Of a stretch of DNA of 64,000 nucleotides, positions 1-8,044 are shown piece after piece. Every line of letters starts with the position of its first letter. The first letter of the stretch is position 1. The stretch spans positions 188,641 to 252,640 of the forward strand of contig NZ_KB849784.1 of the NCBI RefSeq assembly GCF_000368965.1. Reading direction: 5' to 3'. The DNA comes from Acinetobacter calcoaceticus DSM 30006 = CIP 81.8 (lineage in GTDB: Bacteria; Pseudomonadota; Gammaproteobacteria; Pseudomonadales; Moraxellaceae). The notes under the pieces are model-generated. The model was not told the origin of the DNA, searched no databases, and saw only the letters and a program-made list of their open reading frames with translations. Both the position numbers and the translations under genes were made by a program.

Positions 1-740
1 CGTAATCTAGGGGGAATCGTATTGATTGCAGCATAAAGATGTGAAGAGTCTTCACTTTGACCAGAAATAATTAATGGTGTACGTGCTTCATCAATCAAGA
101 TTGAGTCAACTTCATCGATAATGGCATAGTGCAAGCCACGTTGTTTCTTTTCTGCTAAAGAAAACACCATGTTGTCACGTAAGTAGTCAAAACCGAATTC
201 GTTATTGGTACCATAAGTAATATCAGCAAGATAAGCTTCCGCTTTTTCAGACGGACCTTGCATTGAATAGATCGTACCAATAGATAAACCCAAAAATTCA
301 AATAATGGGCGGTTCAACTCAGCATCACGCTGTGCCAAATAATCGTTCACAGTAATGACATGAACGCCTTCGCCACTTAATGCGTTTAAATAACACGCCA
401 AAGTACCCATAAGGGTTTTACCTTCACCGGTACGCATTTCGGCAATCTTACCTTCATGTAAGGTAATACCACCAATAAGCTGAACGTCATAGTGACGCAT
501 GCCCATTACACGTTTGGCAGCTTCACGACACACTGCAAACGCTTCTGGAAGTAATTTATCTAAACTTTCGCCATTATTATAACGTTGTTTGAATTCTGGA
601 GTTTTTGCAGATAAGTCTGCATCGCTTAAAGCTGATATCGTCGGCTCGAGCGCATTGATTTGCTCAACAATTTTGCGCATGCGTTTGAGTTCGCGCTCAT
701 TTTTTGTACCGAAGATACCTCCGATCAGACTTGCCAACAT
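1..740 (-). CDS. secA: Protein translocase ATPase SecA (N-terminal part, cut by window edge)
   Basis: SecA is the cytoplasmic ATPase that pushes preproteins through the SecYEG channel. About 246 N-terminal residues are in view, starting at the ATG at 738-740 with MLASLIGGIFG and continuing through the typical helical N-terminus. The Walker A motif (RTGEGKT) and the DEAD-type Walker B (IDEVDS) are both readable, followed by the EARTPLIISG segment that begins the preprotein cross-linking region. The rest of the gene lies left of position 1. Upstream, TTGTAC and TAATAA spaced 18 bp apart on the minus strand (about 792-821) could be the promoter. Identity is essentially certain; only the 3' end is missing. 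Confidence 0.97.
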   Translation of the reverse strand, partial: MLASLIGGIFGTKNERELKRMRKIVEQINALEPTISALSDADLSAKTPEFKQRYNNGESLDKLLPEAFAVCREAAKRVMGMRHYDVQLIGGITLHEGKIAEMRTGEGKTLMGTLACYLNALSGEGVHVITVNDYLAQRDAELNRPLFEFLGLSIGTIYSMQGPSEKAEAYLADITYGTNNEFGFDYLRDNMVFSLAEKKQRGLHYAIIDEVDSILIDEARTPLIISGQSEDSSHLYAAINTIPPRL

Positions 741-824
741 GGATAAACTCTCTAAATCTTGCTTGGTCAAATGAATAAACTTTTTCTCAGTCGTTTATTA
801 TGGTGCCAGAAATTTGAAGTACAA

Positions 825-842
825 GGGTTTTGCACAAAACCC
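825..842. repeat. Perfect inverted repeat upstream of secA
   Basis: GGGTTTT-GCAC-AAAACCC forms a 7-bp-arm inverted repeat beside the presumed secA promoter. The rest of the 741-1147 gap is AT-rich and holds the divergent secA and peroxiredoxin promoters; I see no further gene there. The repeat could be an operator or a short hairpin. It lacks a correctly placed T-run, so I do not call it a terminator. Confidence 0.35.
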
Positions 843-1147
843 CTAAAAAAAATCTGATAGTTAGACGAATGGTTTTATCATTCGCCTAGTCCCCCGTAAT
901 GTACCTTGCACCTAAAAACGTAACATTAACGCTCATCTATTAAGCATAACTTCCGAGAAATCTAATTTAGCAAATTTACCTTAAAGTTACATTGATTAAG
1001 CACATAAAATAGTGAGTTTTAGTCATATATATTTACACTTATATAAAAAACTCATAATAAAATACAAAAACAATAATTTTAATCATAAAGATAATGCTGC
1101 ATATTCATTGGATCGAATAACAAATTATGAGCAATTGAGGAACGATC

Positions 1148-1798
1148 ATGACACTACGATTAGGAGATACAGCCCCCGATTTTCAACAAGAATCGAGTGA
1201 AGGCACAATTAATTTTTATGATTTTCTAGGGGATAGTTGGGGAATTTTATTTTCACATCCAGCCGACTATACGCCCGTATGTACAACAGAGTTAGGTTAT
1301 ACAGCAAAATTAAAAGATGAATTTACGAAGCGTAATGTTAAAGCGATTGCTTTGTCAGTAGATGATGTAGAGTCTCATAAGGGATGGATCAATGACATTA
1401 ACGAAACACAAAATACAACTGTAAATTTTCCAATCATTGCAGATAAAGATCGTAAAGTCTCTGAGCTATATGGTTTCATTCATCCAAATGCCAGTGAAAC
1501 ACTGACAGTACGTTCATTAGTGATTATTGATCCGAATAAAAAAGTTCGCTTAATCATTACCTACCCTGCTTCAACAGGCCGAAATTTTAATGAAGTCTTA
1601 CGTGTTGTTGACTCATTACAATTAACTGACAAGCATAAAGTAGCGACGCCAGCGAACTGGCAACAAGGCGAAGATGTCGTTATTGTGCCATCACTTAAAG
1701 ATGAAGAAGAAATTAAACAGCGCTTCCCTAAAGGCTATACAGCGGTTAAACCTTATTTACGCTTAACACCACAGCCTGAAAGCAATAAAACCGACTAA
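1148..1798 (+). CDS. 1-Cys peroxiredoxin (Prx6 / LsfA type)
   Basis: A 216-residue thiol peroxidase that reduces hydrogen peroxide and organic hydroperoxides in the cytoplasm. The AhpC/TSA fold begins with LRLGDTAPDF. The peroxidatic cysteine sits in HPADYTPVCTTE (about residue 48), the usual Prx6 context. No second resolving cysteine is visible in the remainder, which fits the 1-Cys class. The C-terminal PYLRLTPQP segment is also typical. The ATG at 1148 follows a GAGG Shine-Dalgarno eight bases upstream. It is transcribed divergently from secA, and a hairpin overlaps its stop codon. It is distinct from AhpC (about 187 residues, two catalytic cysteines). Confidence 0.93.
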   Translation: MTLRLGDTAPDFQQESSEGTINFYDFLGDSWGILFSHPADYTPVCTTELGYTAKLKDEFTKRNVKAIALSVDDVESHKGWINDINETQNTTVNFPIIADKDRKVSELYGFIHPNASETLTVRSLVIIDPNKKVRLIITYPASTGRNFNEVLRVVDSLQLTDKHKVATPANWQQGEDVVIVPSLKDEEEIKQRFPKGYTAVKPYLRLTPQPESNKTD

Positions 1799-1813
1799 AG
1801 GTTTTTATTGCTT
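1780..1813 (+). terminator. Terminator-like hairpin overlapping the peroxiredoxin stop codon
   Basis: AAGCAATAAAACC (1780-1792) pairs with GGTTTTTATTGCTT (1800-1813) across a 7-base loop that contains the stop codon. There is no clean downstream T-run, so termination efficiency is uncertain. Confidence 0.45.
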
Positions 1814-1814
1814 G

Positions 1815-2049
1815 CAAGACAAGCGAAGCGCGTAGGCAAACATTTGAAAGTTTCCTAATAAAGCCAACAGTTATGTAGTGATTTTAAAAGCCTTTAAAAA
1901 AGGCTTTAATCGAAGTGCAAGACAAACGAAGTGCGTAGGCAAGCATTCGAAAAGTTGGCTACAAGACAAACGAAGTGCGTAGGCAAGCATTTGAAAAGTT
2001 CGCTACAAGACAAACGAAGTGCGTAGGCAAACATTCGAAACTTTTCGAA
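1815..2049. repeat. 44-bp tandem repeat, three close copies plus one separated copy
   Basis: The motif CAAGACAAACGAAGTGCGTA starts at 1918, 1962 and 2006, an exact 44-bp period, and each copy continues through GGCAAGCATTTGAAAAG-like sequence. A more diverged copy starts at 1815. A small hairpin, AAAGCCTTT/AAAGGCTTT at 1887-1907, lies between the first copy and the rest. No ORF explains the region. It lies between two plus-strand genes. It could be a dispersed Acinetobacter intergenic repeat that has expanded locally, or a structured 3' region. It is not a CRISPR array because the units abut without variable spacers. Confidence 0.85.
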
Positions 2050-2153
2050 TAAAAACTGTCAGCAGCACATACGTAACCAGTTAAAAAGTTCATAACAGAG
2101 CATCGAAAATAAGTACCAAATTTTTAGAAAATCTTAAGTAAATATCACACCCT

Positions 2154-2184
2154 AAAAAGTCATCCAACGTGATGGCTTTTTATT
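2154..2184 (+). terminator. Rho-independent terminator candidate
   Basis: AAAAAGTCATC and GATGGCTTTTT form an 11-bp stem with one G-T pair around a CAACGT loop, followed by a T-rich tail. It lies between the 44-bp repeats and the next gene. It would close transcription coming from the peroxiredoxin side. Confidence 0.6.
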
Positions 2185-2261
2185 TATGTATTGAATACAC
2201 ATGGTTTTTACTGCCCAGATCAGTTATAACTCGAAGCGATTCGGTATAAAAAATAAAAATC

Positions 2262-3074
2262 ATGATCTATAAAATTCATCATTTAAAGTGCGGCAGCATG
2301 TGCCCAGTTTGTGCCCCACTCTTTGGACAAAAAGGCTTCCGGGCTGAAGTTGTCTGCCATTGCCTTCTGGTTGAAACCGATCGAGGTCTAGTGCTTATTG
2401 ATACAGGCTTTGGGCTGCAAGATTACCTACATATGAAGCAGCGACTAGGTTCATTAGTCCAACGTTTAGGCAAAATTGAGACTAACCTCGAGTTTAGTGC
2501 CATCCAGCAAATCCAAAAGCTCGGATTTAGTCCTAAGGATGTACAACATATATTTGTTACTCATCTTGATTTTGATCATGCAGGTGGAATTTCAGATTTT
2601 CCACATGCCACAGTTCATGTTTTAGCGGCAGAATATAACGCGGCCCAACTTCCAAATCTTAAGGGCAAACTTCGCTATAGAACCAATCAATATAAAGACC
2701 ATCGTTACTGGAACTTTGTTGAATATCAGCAAGGTGAAGCATGGTTTAACCTTGAAAAGGTAAAAGGCTTTCCTCTTTTTCAAGATGAAATTTTAATGGT
2801 GCCTTTATTGGGTCACTCAGCTGGTCATTGTGGCATTGCCATAAAGCAACAAAATCAATGGTTATTATTTTGTGGGGATGCGTACTACTCACACCTAGAG
2901 TTAAACCCTAAAAATAAATTAAGATCACTTAATTTGCTGGAAAAAACATTTGCAGAAGATAATGAGCAACGTCTTGTTAACCTCAAACGCTTACAGCATT
3001 TAGCTCAACATGAGCCAACGATTGAAATAATTTGTGCTCATGATCCTTATGAGCTTAACCGGTATCAAACATGA
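2262..3074 (+). CDS. Metallo-beta-lactamase-fold hydrolase
   Basis: A 270-residue protein of the MBL-fold superfamily, in the branch containing AHL-lactonase-like enzymes. Seen directly: the strand-turn GLVLIDTGFG, the metal motif THLDFDHAGG near residue 102, a later GHSAGHCG, FCGDAYYS, and a C-terminal CAHDP. The usual HxHxDH motif reads H-L-D-F-D-H here, so the second histidine is an aspartate. That substitution is frequent in one branch of the family, so activity should not be assumed lost. There is an unusual N-terminal CGSMCPVCAP cluster. The next gene begins inside the stop codon (ATGA), so the two are translationally coupled. The substrate is unknown. Confidence 0.82.
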   Translation: MIYKIHHLKCGSMCPVCAPLFGQKGFRAEVVCHCLLVETDRGLVLIDTGFGLQDYLHMKQRLGSLVQRLGKIETNLEFSAIQQIQKLGFSPKDVQHIFVTHLDFDHAGGISDFPHATVHVLAAEYNAAQLPNLKGKLRYRTNQYKDHRYWNFVEYQQGEAWFNLEKVKGFPLFQDEILMVPLLGHSAGHCGIAIKQQNQWLLFCGDAYYSHLELNPKNKLRSLNLLEKTFAEDNEQRLVNLKRLQHLAQHEPTIEIICAHDPYELNRYQT

Positions 3075-3652
3075 AAAAATTATCACTCATCACACTTGCC
3101 ATCTGTATAAATTTACAGGGATGTATGCAGCATGAAAGTATTGCCCATGAGCAACGACCAAAAGACTGGGGCACTTTAGTCTCTCAGAATCATAACTTTT
3201 ATCAGATTAGTGATACTGTTTTTCGCAGTGAACAACCAGATGTAACGATGATTCCCGAGTTAAAACATCATCAAATTGGAACTATTATTAACCTAAGAGC
3301 CAAAGCAGCAGATGATTTAGTTTTTAAAAATGAAAATTTTAACCTTGCACATATTCCTATCAACACTTGGGCAATTGACCGACAAGATCTGTTAGAAGTC
3401 ATGCAACAAATTAAGATTGCCAAACAGAATAATCAACGTGTTTTATTGCACTGTTACCATGGTTCAGACCGTACAGGAGCCAGTGTTGCCATGTATCGTA
3501 TTATTTTTGAGAATTGGGCAATTGATGATGCGGTTAAAGAAATGAAACAAGGCGGTTATGGCTATCATATTATCTGGAAGAACATTGACCGCCTATTTAC
3601 ACCTGAAAATGTAAAATGGACTCAACAACAACTGTCGAATTCCAACAGCTAA
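3071..3652 (+). CDS. Lipoprotein with dual-specificity/tyrosine phosphatase-like domain
   Basis: A 193-residue protein with an N-terminal lipoprotein signal (MKKLSLITLAICINLQGC; lipobox LQGC, cysteine 18), so probably anchored in the periplasm or outer membrane. The phosphatase signature HCYHGSDRTG (HCx5R) is intact near residue 130, preceded by LRAKAADD and followed by YRIIFENW. This is the cysteine-dependent phosphatase fold related to bacterial DSP-like proteins. It overlaps the preceding hydrolase gene by four bases, so both are likely made together. The physiological substrate cannot be read from the sequence; phosphoprotein, phosphoinositide-like or polyphosphate substrates are all possible. 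Confidence 0.8.
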   Translation: MKKLSLITLAICINLQGCMQHESIAHEQRPKDWGTLVSQNHNFYQISDTVFRSEQPDVTMIPELKHHQIGTIINLRAKAADDLVFKNENFNLAHIPINTWAIDRQDLLEVMQQIKIAKQNNQRVLLHCYHGSDRTGASVAMYRIIFENWAIDDAVKEMKQGGYGYHIIWKNIDRLFTPENVKWTQQQLSNSNS

Positions 3653-3797
3653 AGACTGGATTGCTTTTGTATGCAAACTCGATTATTAGGCAAATAAGTT
3701 GGCTCAATCACCAACTTATTTATTGTTTTCATTCTTATCAATTACATATAAAAACATATACTTAAAGATAAATGATCATCAAAAATATGATTTAACT

Positions 3798-4727
3798 TTA
3801 TGATTTTCCCAAAGCGGCGTTGCTAAGTAATACCTTCAAAATTTCAGAATCACCACCATCACTGTCTGTCACTAATAAAAAGACTTCGCCATCGGATCTC
3901 GACTCTAACCAAGTAATCCCTTCAACCTTGATTGGCAGCGTCTGTCCTTTCGCATCTTGAATCAAATGAGTCACTAAAGCTTTACCATCAGGCGAAAACA
4001 CCAAAATAAAACTTCCTAAGACAGCACCGTCATCATAGGTATTGAGTGTTTGTTCGACCGCAGCTGTAGCAACAATCAAATTTTTATCCGCTAAAAAACA
4101 AGCATCTGAAATGCCACTTGCTGAACCATCAAGCTCAGCTAAGCTTAGTTTGAGCGAATGTATAAGTGCATTTTCTAAGGATTTTCCTGCTTGAATTTTG
4201 ATTAAATCAAAGACTAAAACCCCATGATGGAGATTTATGTTACCACGTTGAAAGATATAGAAATAACGATGATCTGAACATATGGCTTCTATATTGAGAT
4301 CAGCCCCGCCTGTTAATTCAACCTGATGCTGCAAAAAATCATAATCAACCGCATCCAAGAAAGTTCTGACCTGATCATTGGCAGGGTTATAGAGTAATGC
4401 TCGTTTTCGATTTTCTGTAGAACCCGAGCCCACCACCAAAAGCTGTGATTGTCCGTTCCAACTTATGGAGGTTAAAGCTTCAAAATCAGGCTTCTGTTCT
4501 TTGCTTAATGCACTTAGCGGTATTTGCTCTGAAGGATCAAATAATGGAATTTTTTCAAAGACCGTTGCATCGGCCATGTTCTGGGTTCGATTGATTCTTA
4601 ATAAATAAGGGAGATTATCACCAACAAAATAAACATCATCCCCCACACAAGCAACTCCAGACAGTGCACTAATCACTGAATCTTGTGCAAAAACAAATCG
4701 TTCTAATATTTTGATCGTTGTATTCAT
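3798..4727 (-). CDS. Predicted beta-propeller protein of unknown function (DUF6929-like)
   Basis: About 309 residues from the ATG at 4725-4727, chosen over an upstream start at 4763 because GGGGGCTTGAAG lies just ahead of it. Repeated blade-like segments are visible (SGVACVGDDVYFVGD, EALTSISWNGQSQLLVVGSG, NIEAICSDHRYFYIFQRG, SGISDACFLADKNLIVATA, KVEGITWLE), each pairing an acidic/glycine turn with a hydrophobic strand. This resembles esterase-like/phytase-like or DUF6929 propellers. No signal peptide is apparent, so it is probably cytoplasmic. It is a single gene convergent with the phosphatase lipoprotein. The fold is inferred from pattern alone; the function is unknown. Confidence 0.65.
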   Translation of the reverse strand: MNTTIKILERFVFAQDSVISALSGVACVGDDVYFVGDNLPYLLRINRTQNMADATVFEKIPLFDPSEQIPLSALSKEQKPDFEALTSISWNGQSQLLVVGSGSTENRKRALLYNPANDQVRTFLDAVDYDFLQHQVELTGGADLNIEAICSDHRYFYIFQRGNINLHHGVLVFDLIKIQAGKSLENALIHSLKLSLAELDGSASGISDACFLADKNLIVATAAVEQTLNTYDDGAVLGSFILVFSPDGKALVTHLIQDAKGQTLPIKVEGITWLESRSDGEVFLLVTDSDGGDSEILKVLLSNAALGKS

Positions 4728-4815
4728 CTTCAAGCCCCCCCTATTGAATGGAACACTCCTCACAAGAATAAAGCATTTGAAGTGTTCCTGATTTGATTTA
4801 GGGGATGATCAGCCG

Positions 4816-5868
4816 TTATCGCTGATCAAGCGGCACCCAGTCAATTACCCAAGCCGATTTCATATTTAAACTTGAATCAGAAGTAATTTTCTTACGGGCT
4901 GCATCTGCTGTATCACGGTCTTTCGCTGGTCCAACCATAATACGGACTCCCTTGCTGGTTTGGCTCGTAGTTACCTTGTAGCCTTTAGCTCGTAATTTAG
5001 AAACAACTGCATCTGCATTTGCTTGGTTAGCAGCCAATGCAACTTGCACCATCCACTTTTTATCGCCATTTTCAAGTAGCTCTCGCGCTTTTTCAGCATC
5101 AGCTTTTTTATCAGCTTCTGCTTTGCGTTTAGCATCTGATGCTTTCTTATCTGCTTCTGCCTGACGTTTTGCTTCAGTTGCTTTCTTATCAGCTTCTGCC
5201 TGACGTTTTGCTTCAGCTGCTTTCTTATCAGCTTCTGCTTGTCGCTTAGCATCTGCCGCTTTCTTATCGGCTTCCGCTTGTCGTTTAGTATCTGATGCTT
5301 TTTTGTCTACTTCTGCTTGGCGTTTTGCTTCGGCTGCTTTTTTAGCTGCTTCTGCTTGTCGTTTTGCTTCAGCTGCTTTTTTATCAGCTTCTATTTTTAA
5401 AGTATCAGTTGTTTTATTAGCCACGTTAGTTTGCTGGTTTTTAGCTTTCGCCTCACCCACTAACTCTGGTGGAATATTATCTGAACTTTCTTGAGCTGCT
5501 GTACGACGTGCATTAATCGCAGCATATTCGGCAGCCGCTTTACGAGCAGCATCGGCTTCAGCTTGCTGTTGCATTGCTAAAAACTCAGCCGCACGTGCTT
5601 CTTGTTCTGCAACAGCTTTTTCACGAGAACGACGCTGTTCTTCTAGCAAACGCTTTTCTGTTTCAACATCAACCGCTAGAGGTTGTAGTTGTACCATTTG
5701 TCCTTCGGTTGCTTGCTTTGGCTTAGTTTGAGTTTTTGGCGCTGTGGATGCGTCTGGCTGAACTTCAACCTGCTTTATTTCTTCATTTCCTTTTAGAAGT
5801 AATGCTGCCAATAAAACACCACCACCCAGTAAAACAACACCACCCATCCAGCGTTGTTTGTTATTCAT
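4816..5868 (-). CDS. SPOR-domain membrane protein with Lys/Ala/Glu-rich repeats
   Basis: About 350 residues. The ATG at 5866-5868 overlaps the folC stop as ATGA and has GGAAGA six bases upstream; earlier starts at 5874 and 5892 (TTG) are less well supported. Order: a short basic N-terminus, one transmembrane helix (VVLLGGGVLLAALLL), a long charged linker with about eight repeats of the AEADKKAxxAKRQ type, and a C-terminal SPOR domain beginning DKKWMVQVALAANQANADAV. SPOR domains bind denuded septal peptidoglycan, so a DedD/FtsN-like role in cell division is likely. The repeats make it resemble TolA, but the SPOR domain argues for the DedD/FtsN group. It is the last gene of trpA-accD-folC-spor. 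Confidence 0.88.
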   Translation of the reverse strand: MNNKQRWMGGVVLLGGGVLLAALLLKGNEEIKQVEVQPDASTAPKTQTKPKQATEGQMVQLQPLAVDVETEKRLLEEQRRSREKAVAEQEARAAEFLAMQQQAEADAARKAAAEYAAINARRTAAQESSDNIPPELVGEAKAKNQQTNVANKTTDTLKIEADKKAAEAKRQAEAAKKAAEAKRQAEVDKKASDTKRQAEADKKAADAKRQAEADKKAAEAKRQAEADKKATEAKRQAEADKKASDAKRKAEADKKADAEKARELLENGDKKWMVQVALAANQANADAVVSKLRAKGYKVTTSQTSKGVRIMVGPAKDRDTADAARKKITSDSSLNMKSAWVIDWVPLDQR

Positions 5869-7151
5869 TGACATTCTTCCAAATACTCCCAAATCGCTTC
5901 TAAAGTATGAAACGAACCACAGGCCAAAATCAGCTGATTGTTATTTGTTTGCTCAAGCGCTGATTTAAATGCCTCTTTGATATTGCCATATTGTTGTACT
6001 GTCTGACCTTGCAAGGCATCATTGAGTTGCTGAATCGATGCAGCACGCGGCACATTCAACTCAGCAATTTTCCAATGTAAAACAGTAGGTTTCAATAAAT
6101 CGACTACTGATTTTATATCTTTATCTGCCAGCATTGAAAATACTGCGACAACTTCTGTGTACTGTTTATTGTATTCTAAGAAATTTCGCAATTGCTTTAA
6201 CAAAAATTCAACACCATGTGGATTGTGTCCGGCATCAAAAATTACCGTTTTCCCTTCCACTTGACGCTGTTCAAAACGCCCTGCTAAACGTGCAGCTTGA
6301 ATACCTTTTTCTAAAGCAGACTGAGAAATTTCAAGTCCGCTATTTAAAATGGCTGCAACCGCTCCCGCAATATTTTCGATGGCTAAACCACCTAAAGGAA
6401 GCTTTAAAGTGGTTCCTTCTGAAGCAAAGTACCAGTTTTGCCCATCATCAGCGAGTTTATAAAAATAATCACGATTAACGGTATATAAAATTGCTTGTGT
6501 GCTTTCTGCTTTATCTTGAATTGCTTGAGGTAGAAGTTGTTCGCCAGCAAAGACAACCGGAATTTGTGGACGAATAATGCCTGCTTTTTCAAAAGCAATT
6601 TTTTCAATGGTATCGCCTAACCAATCGGTATGATCTAGGCCAATATTAGTAATAATCGCAACATTGGGATCAATTACATTAACAACATCTAAGCGCCCGC
6701 CCAAACCGACTTCGAGCACCCATACATCGCATTGCTGTTGTTTAAAAATGACAAAAGCAGCCAAAGTGGTTGCTTCAAAAAAAGATAAGCTTAAATCACA
6801 ATCGCGACGAGCCTGATCGACTTGAACAAAAGCATCAATCAGACTTTGATCATCGACTTCGACTCCACCTAATTTGACTCGCTCATTAAAGCGATAGATA
6901 TGGGGTGACTGATATAACCCAACTTTGTAGCCCTGCTCATTTAATATAGCAGCTAGTGTAGTTGTAGTTGAGCCTTTACCATTCGTTCCGGCTACTGTAA
7001 AAACTTTGGCAGCAGGCTGGGTTACGCCCAGCTTTTCTGCCACAGGAATTACACGTTCCAGACCAAGATCTATCCCTGTAACGTGAACATGGCTCCAATA
7101 ATTGAGCCATGTATCTAAAGAGTCTATTGAAAGTGGAGCTTGTTGATTCAA
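5865..7151 (-). CDS. folC: Bifunctional dihydrofolate synthase / folylpolyglutamate synthase
   Basis: FolC adds glutamate to dihydropteroate and then to tetrahydrofolates in the cytoplasm. The Mur-ligase ATP loop is VAGTNGKGST (about residues 53-62), followed by GLYQSPHIYRFNERV and EVGLGGRLDVVN, all diagnostic of FolC. At 428 residues it is normal in length. The start appears to be TTG at 7149-7151, overlapping the accD stop (TTGA), with no nearby ATG that would keep the N-terminus. Translation is therefore probably coupled to accD. The downstream gene overlaps it by four bases. The accD-folC-dedD-like order is widespread in gammaproteobacteria and supports the assignment. Confidence 0.95.
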   Translation of the reverse strand: MNQQAPLSIDSLDTWLNYWSHVHVTGIDLGLERVIPVAEKLGVTQPAAKVFTVAGTNGKGSTTTTLAAILNEQGYKVGLYQSPHIYRFNERVKLGGVEVDDQSLIDAFVQVDQARRDCDLSLSFFEATTLAAFVIFKQQQCDVWVLEVGLGGRLDVVNVIDPNVAIITNIGLDHTDWLGDTIEKIAFEKAGIIRPQIPVVFAGEQLLPQAIQDKAESTQAILYTVNRDYFYKLADDGQNWYFASEGTTLKLPLGGLAIENIAGAVAAILNSGLEISQSALEKGIQAARLAGRFEQRQVEGKTVIFDAGHNPHGVEFLLKQLRNFLEYNKQYTEVVAVFSMLADKDIKSVVDLLKPTVLHWKIAELNVPRAASIQQLNDALQGQTVQQYGNIKEAFKSALEQTNNNQLILACGSFHTLEAIWEYLEECQ

Positions 7152-8044
7152 GGTAAGTTCATCAATTTCGATACAAGTCGAGATACAGTATCACGTAAAG
7201 CATGACGATGAACAATCTGATCGATTACGCCATGATCAAGCAAATATTCTGCACGTTGGAATGGTTCTTCCAATGTTTCACGTACAGTTTGTTCAATTAC
7301 ACGTTTACCTGCAAAGCCGATCATCGCTTTCGGTTCAGCAATATGAATATCACCTAACATTGCTAAAGAAGCTGTAACACCGCCATACACCGGATGTGTT
7401 AACACCACGATATAAGGTAAACCTGCATCTTTTAATTTTTGGATCGCCGCTGAAGTACGCGCCATTTGCATAAGAGACAACATGCCTTCTTGCATACGTG
7501 CGCCACCAGAAGCTGCGAAACAGACTAATGGTTGACGTTTTGCAATAGCAAGTTCGGCAGCCTGAACAAAACGGTCACCCACTACAGTACCCATAGAGCC
7601 GCCCATAAAGTCGAACTCAAAAGCACATGCAATCAAATCAACGCCATTTAAATTGCCTTGCATTGCAATTAAAGCTTCTGTTTCACCAGTTTTGCTTTGT
7701 GCTTCACGCATACGATCTGGATATGGCTTGGTGTCGACAAACTTTAACGGGTCTTTCGCGCTAAACTCTTGACCCAATTCAGTTACTACATTGTCGAAGA
7801 ACCAATTTAAACGATCACGAGCTTTCATTCGTAAGTGTTCATCACACTGCGGACAAACATACGCATTGAAAGAGATTGCTGTACGTGTCACTAGAGCATG
7901 ACATTCAGGGCATTCAATCGTTGGCTCAGTAAATGTTGCTTTGAGAATTTGTTGCTCATTTGCGACTTCAATACCTGGAACCGGACGTTGTGTCCATGGG
8001 GTCGCAGGGCTAAGAACTTTCCCTGATTTCACTTCTTGATTCAT
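7148..8044 (-). CDS. accD: Acetyl-CoA carboxylase carboxyltransferase subunit beta
   Basis: AccD together with AccA transfers the carboxyl group from biotin-carboxyl carrier protein to acetyl-CoA, the first committed step of fatty acid synthesis. The N-terminal zinc ribbon is present (CPEC near residue 40, then CPQC), and the crotonase-fold body shows GGSMGTVVGDRF and CFAASGGARMQEG, which build the oxyanion hole. At 298 residues it has the usual length. It starts at ATG 8042-8044, overlapping the trpA stop as ATGA. It forms one coupled chain with trpA upstream and folC downstream. Confidence 0.97.
   Translation of the reverse strand: MNQEVKSGKVLSPATPWTQRPVPGIEVANEQQILKATFTEPTIECPECHALVTRTAISFNAYVCPQCDEHLRMKARDRLNWFFDNVVTELGQEFSAKDPLKFVDTKPYPDRMREAQSKTGETEALIAMQGNLNGVDLIACAFEFDFMGGSMGTVVGDRFVQAAELAIAKRQPLVCFAASGGARMQEGMLSLMQMARTSAAIQKLKDAGLPYIVVLTHPVYGGVTASLAMLGDIHIAEPKAMIGFAGKRVIEQTVRETLEEPFQRAEYLLDHGVIDQIVHRHALRDTVSRLVSKLMNLP

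Noticed and set aside
1012..1200. 62-residue ORF overlapping the peroxiredoxin start
   Set aside because: AT-rich composition, overlap with the true start and no ribosome site.
1815..2049. CRISPR array
   Set aside because: The 44-bp units abut directly with no unique spacers, only three to four copies exist, and no cas gene is present.
5303..5494. Plus-strand ORF opposite the SPOR protein repeats
   Set aside because: Its Ser/Ala/Phe-rich low-complexity sequence is the antisense of the Lys/Ala/Glu repeats and has no ribosome site.
6134..6607. ORFs overlapping folC on both strands
   Set aside because: They are shadows inside a well-supported gene and show no motif or start signal.
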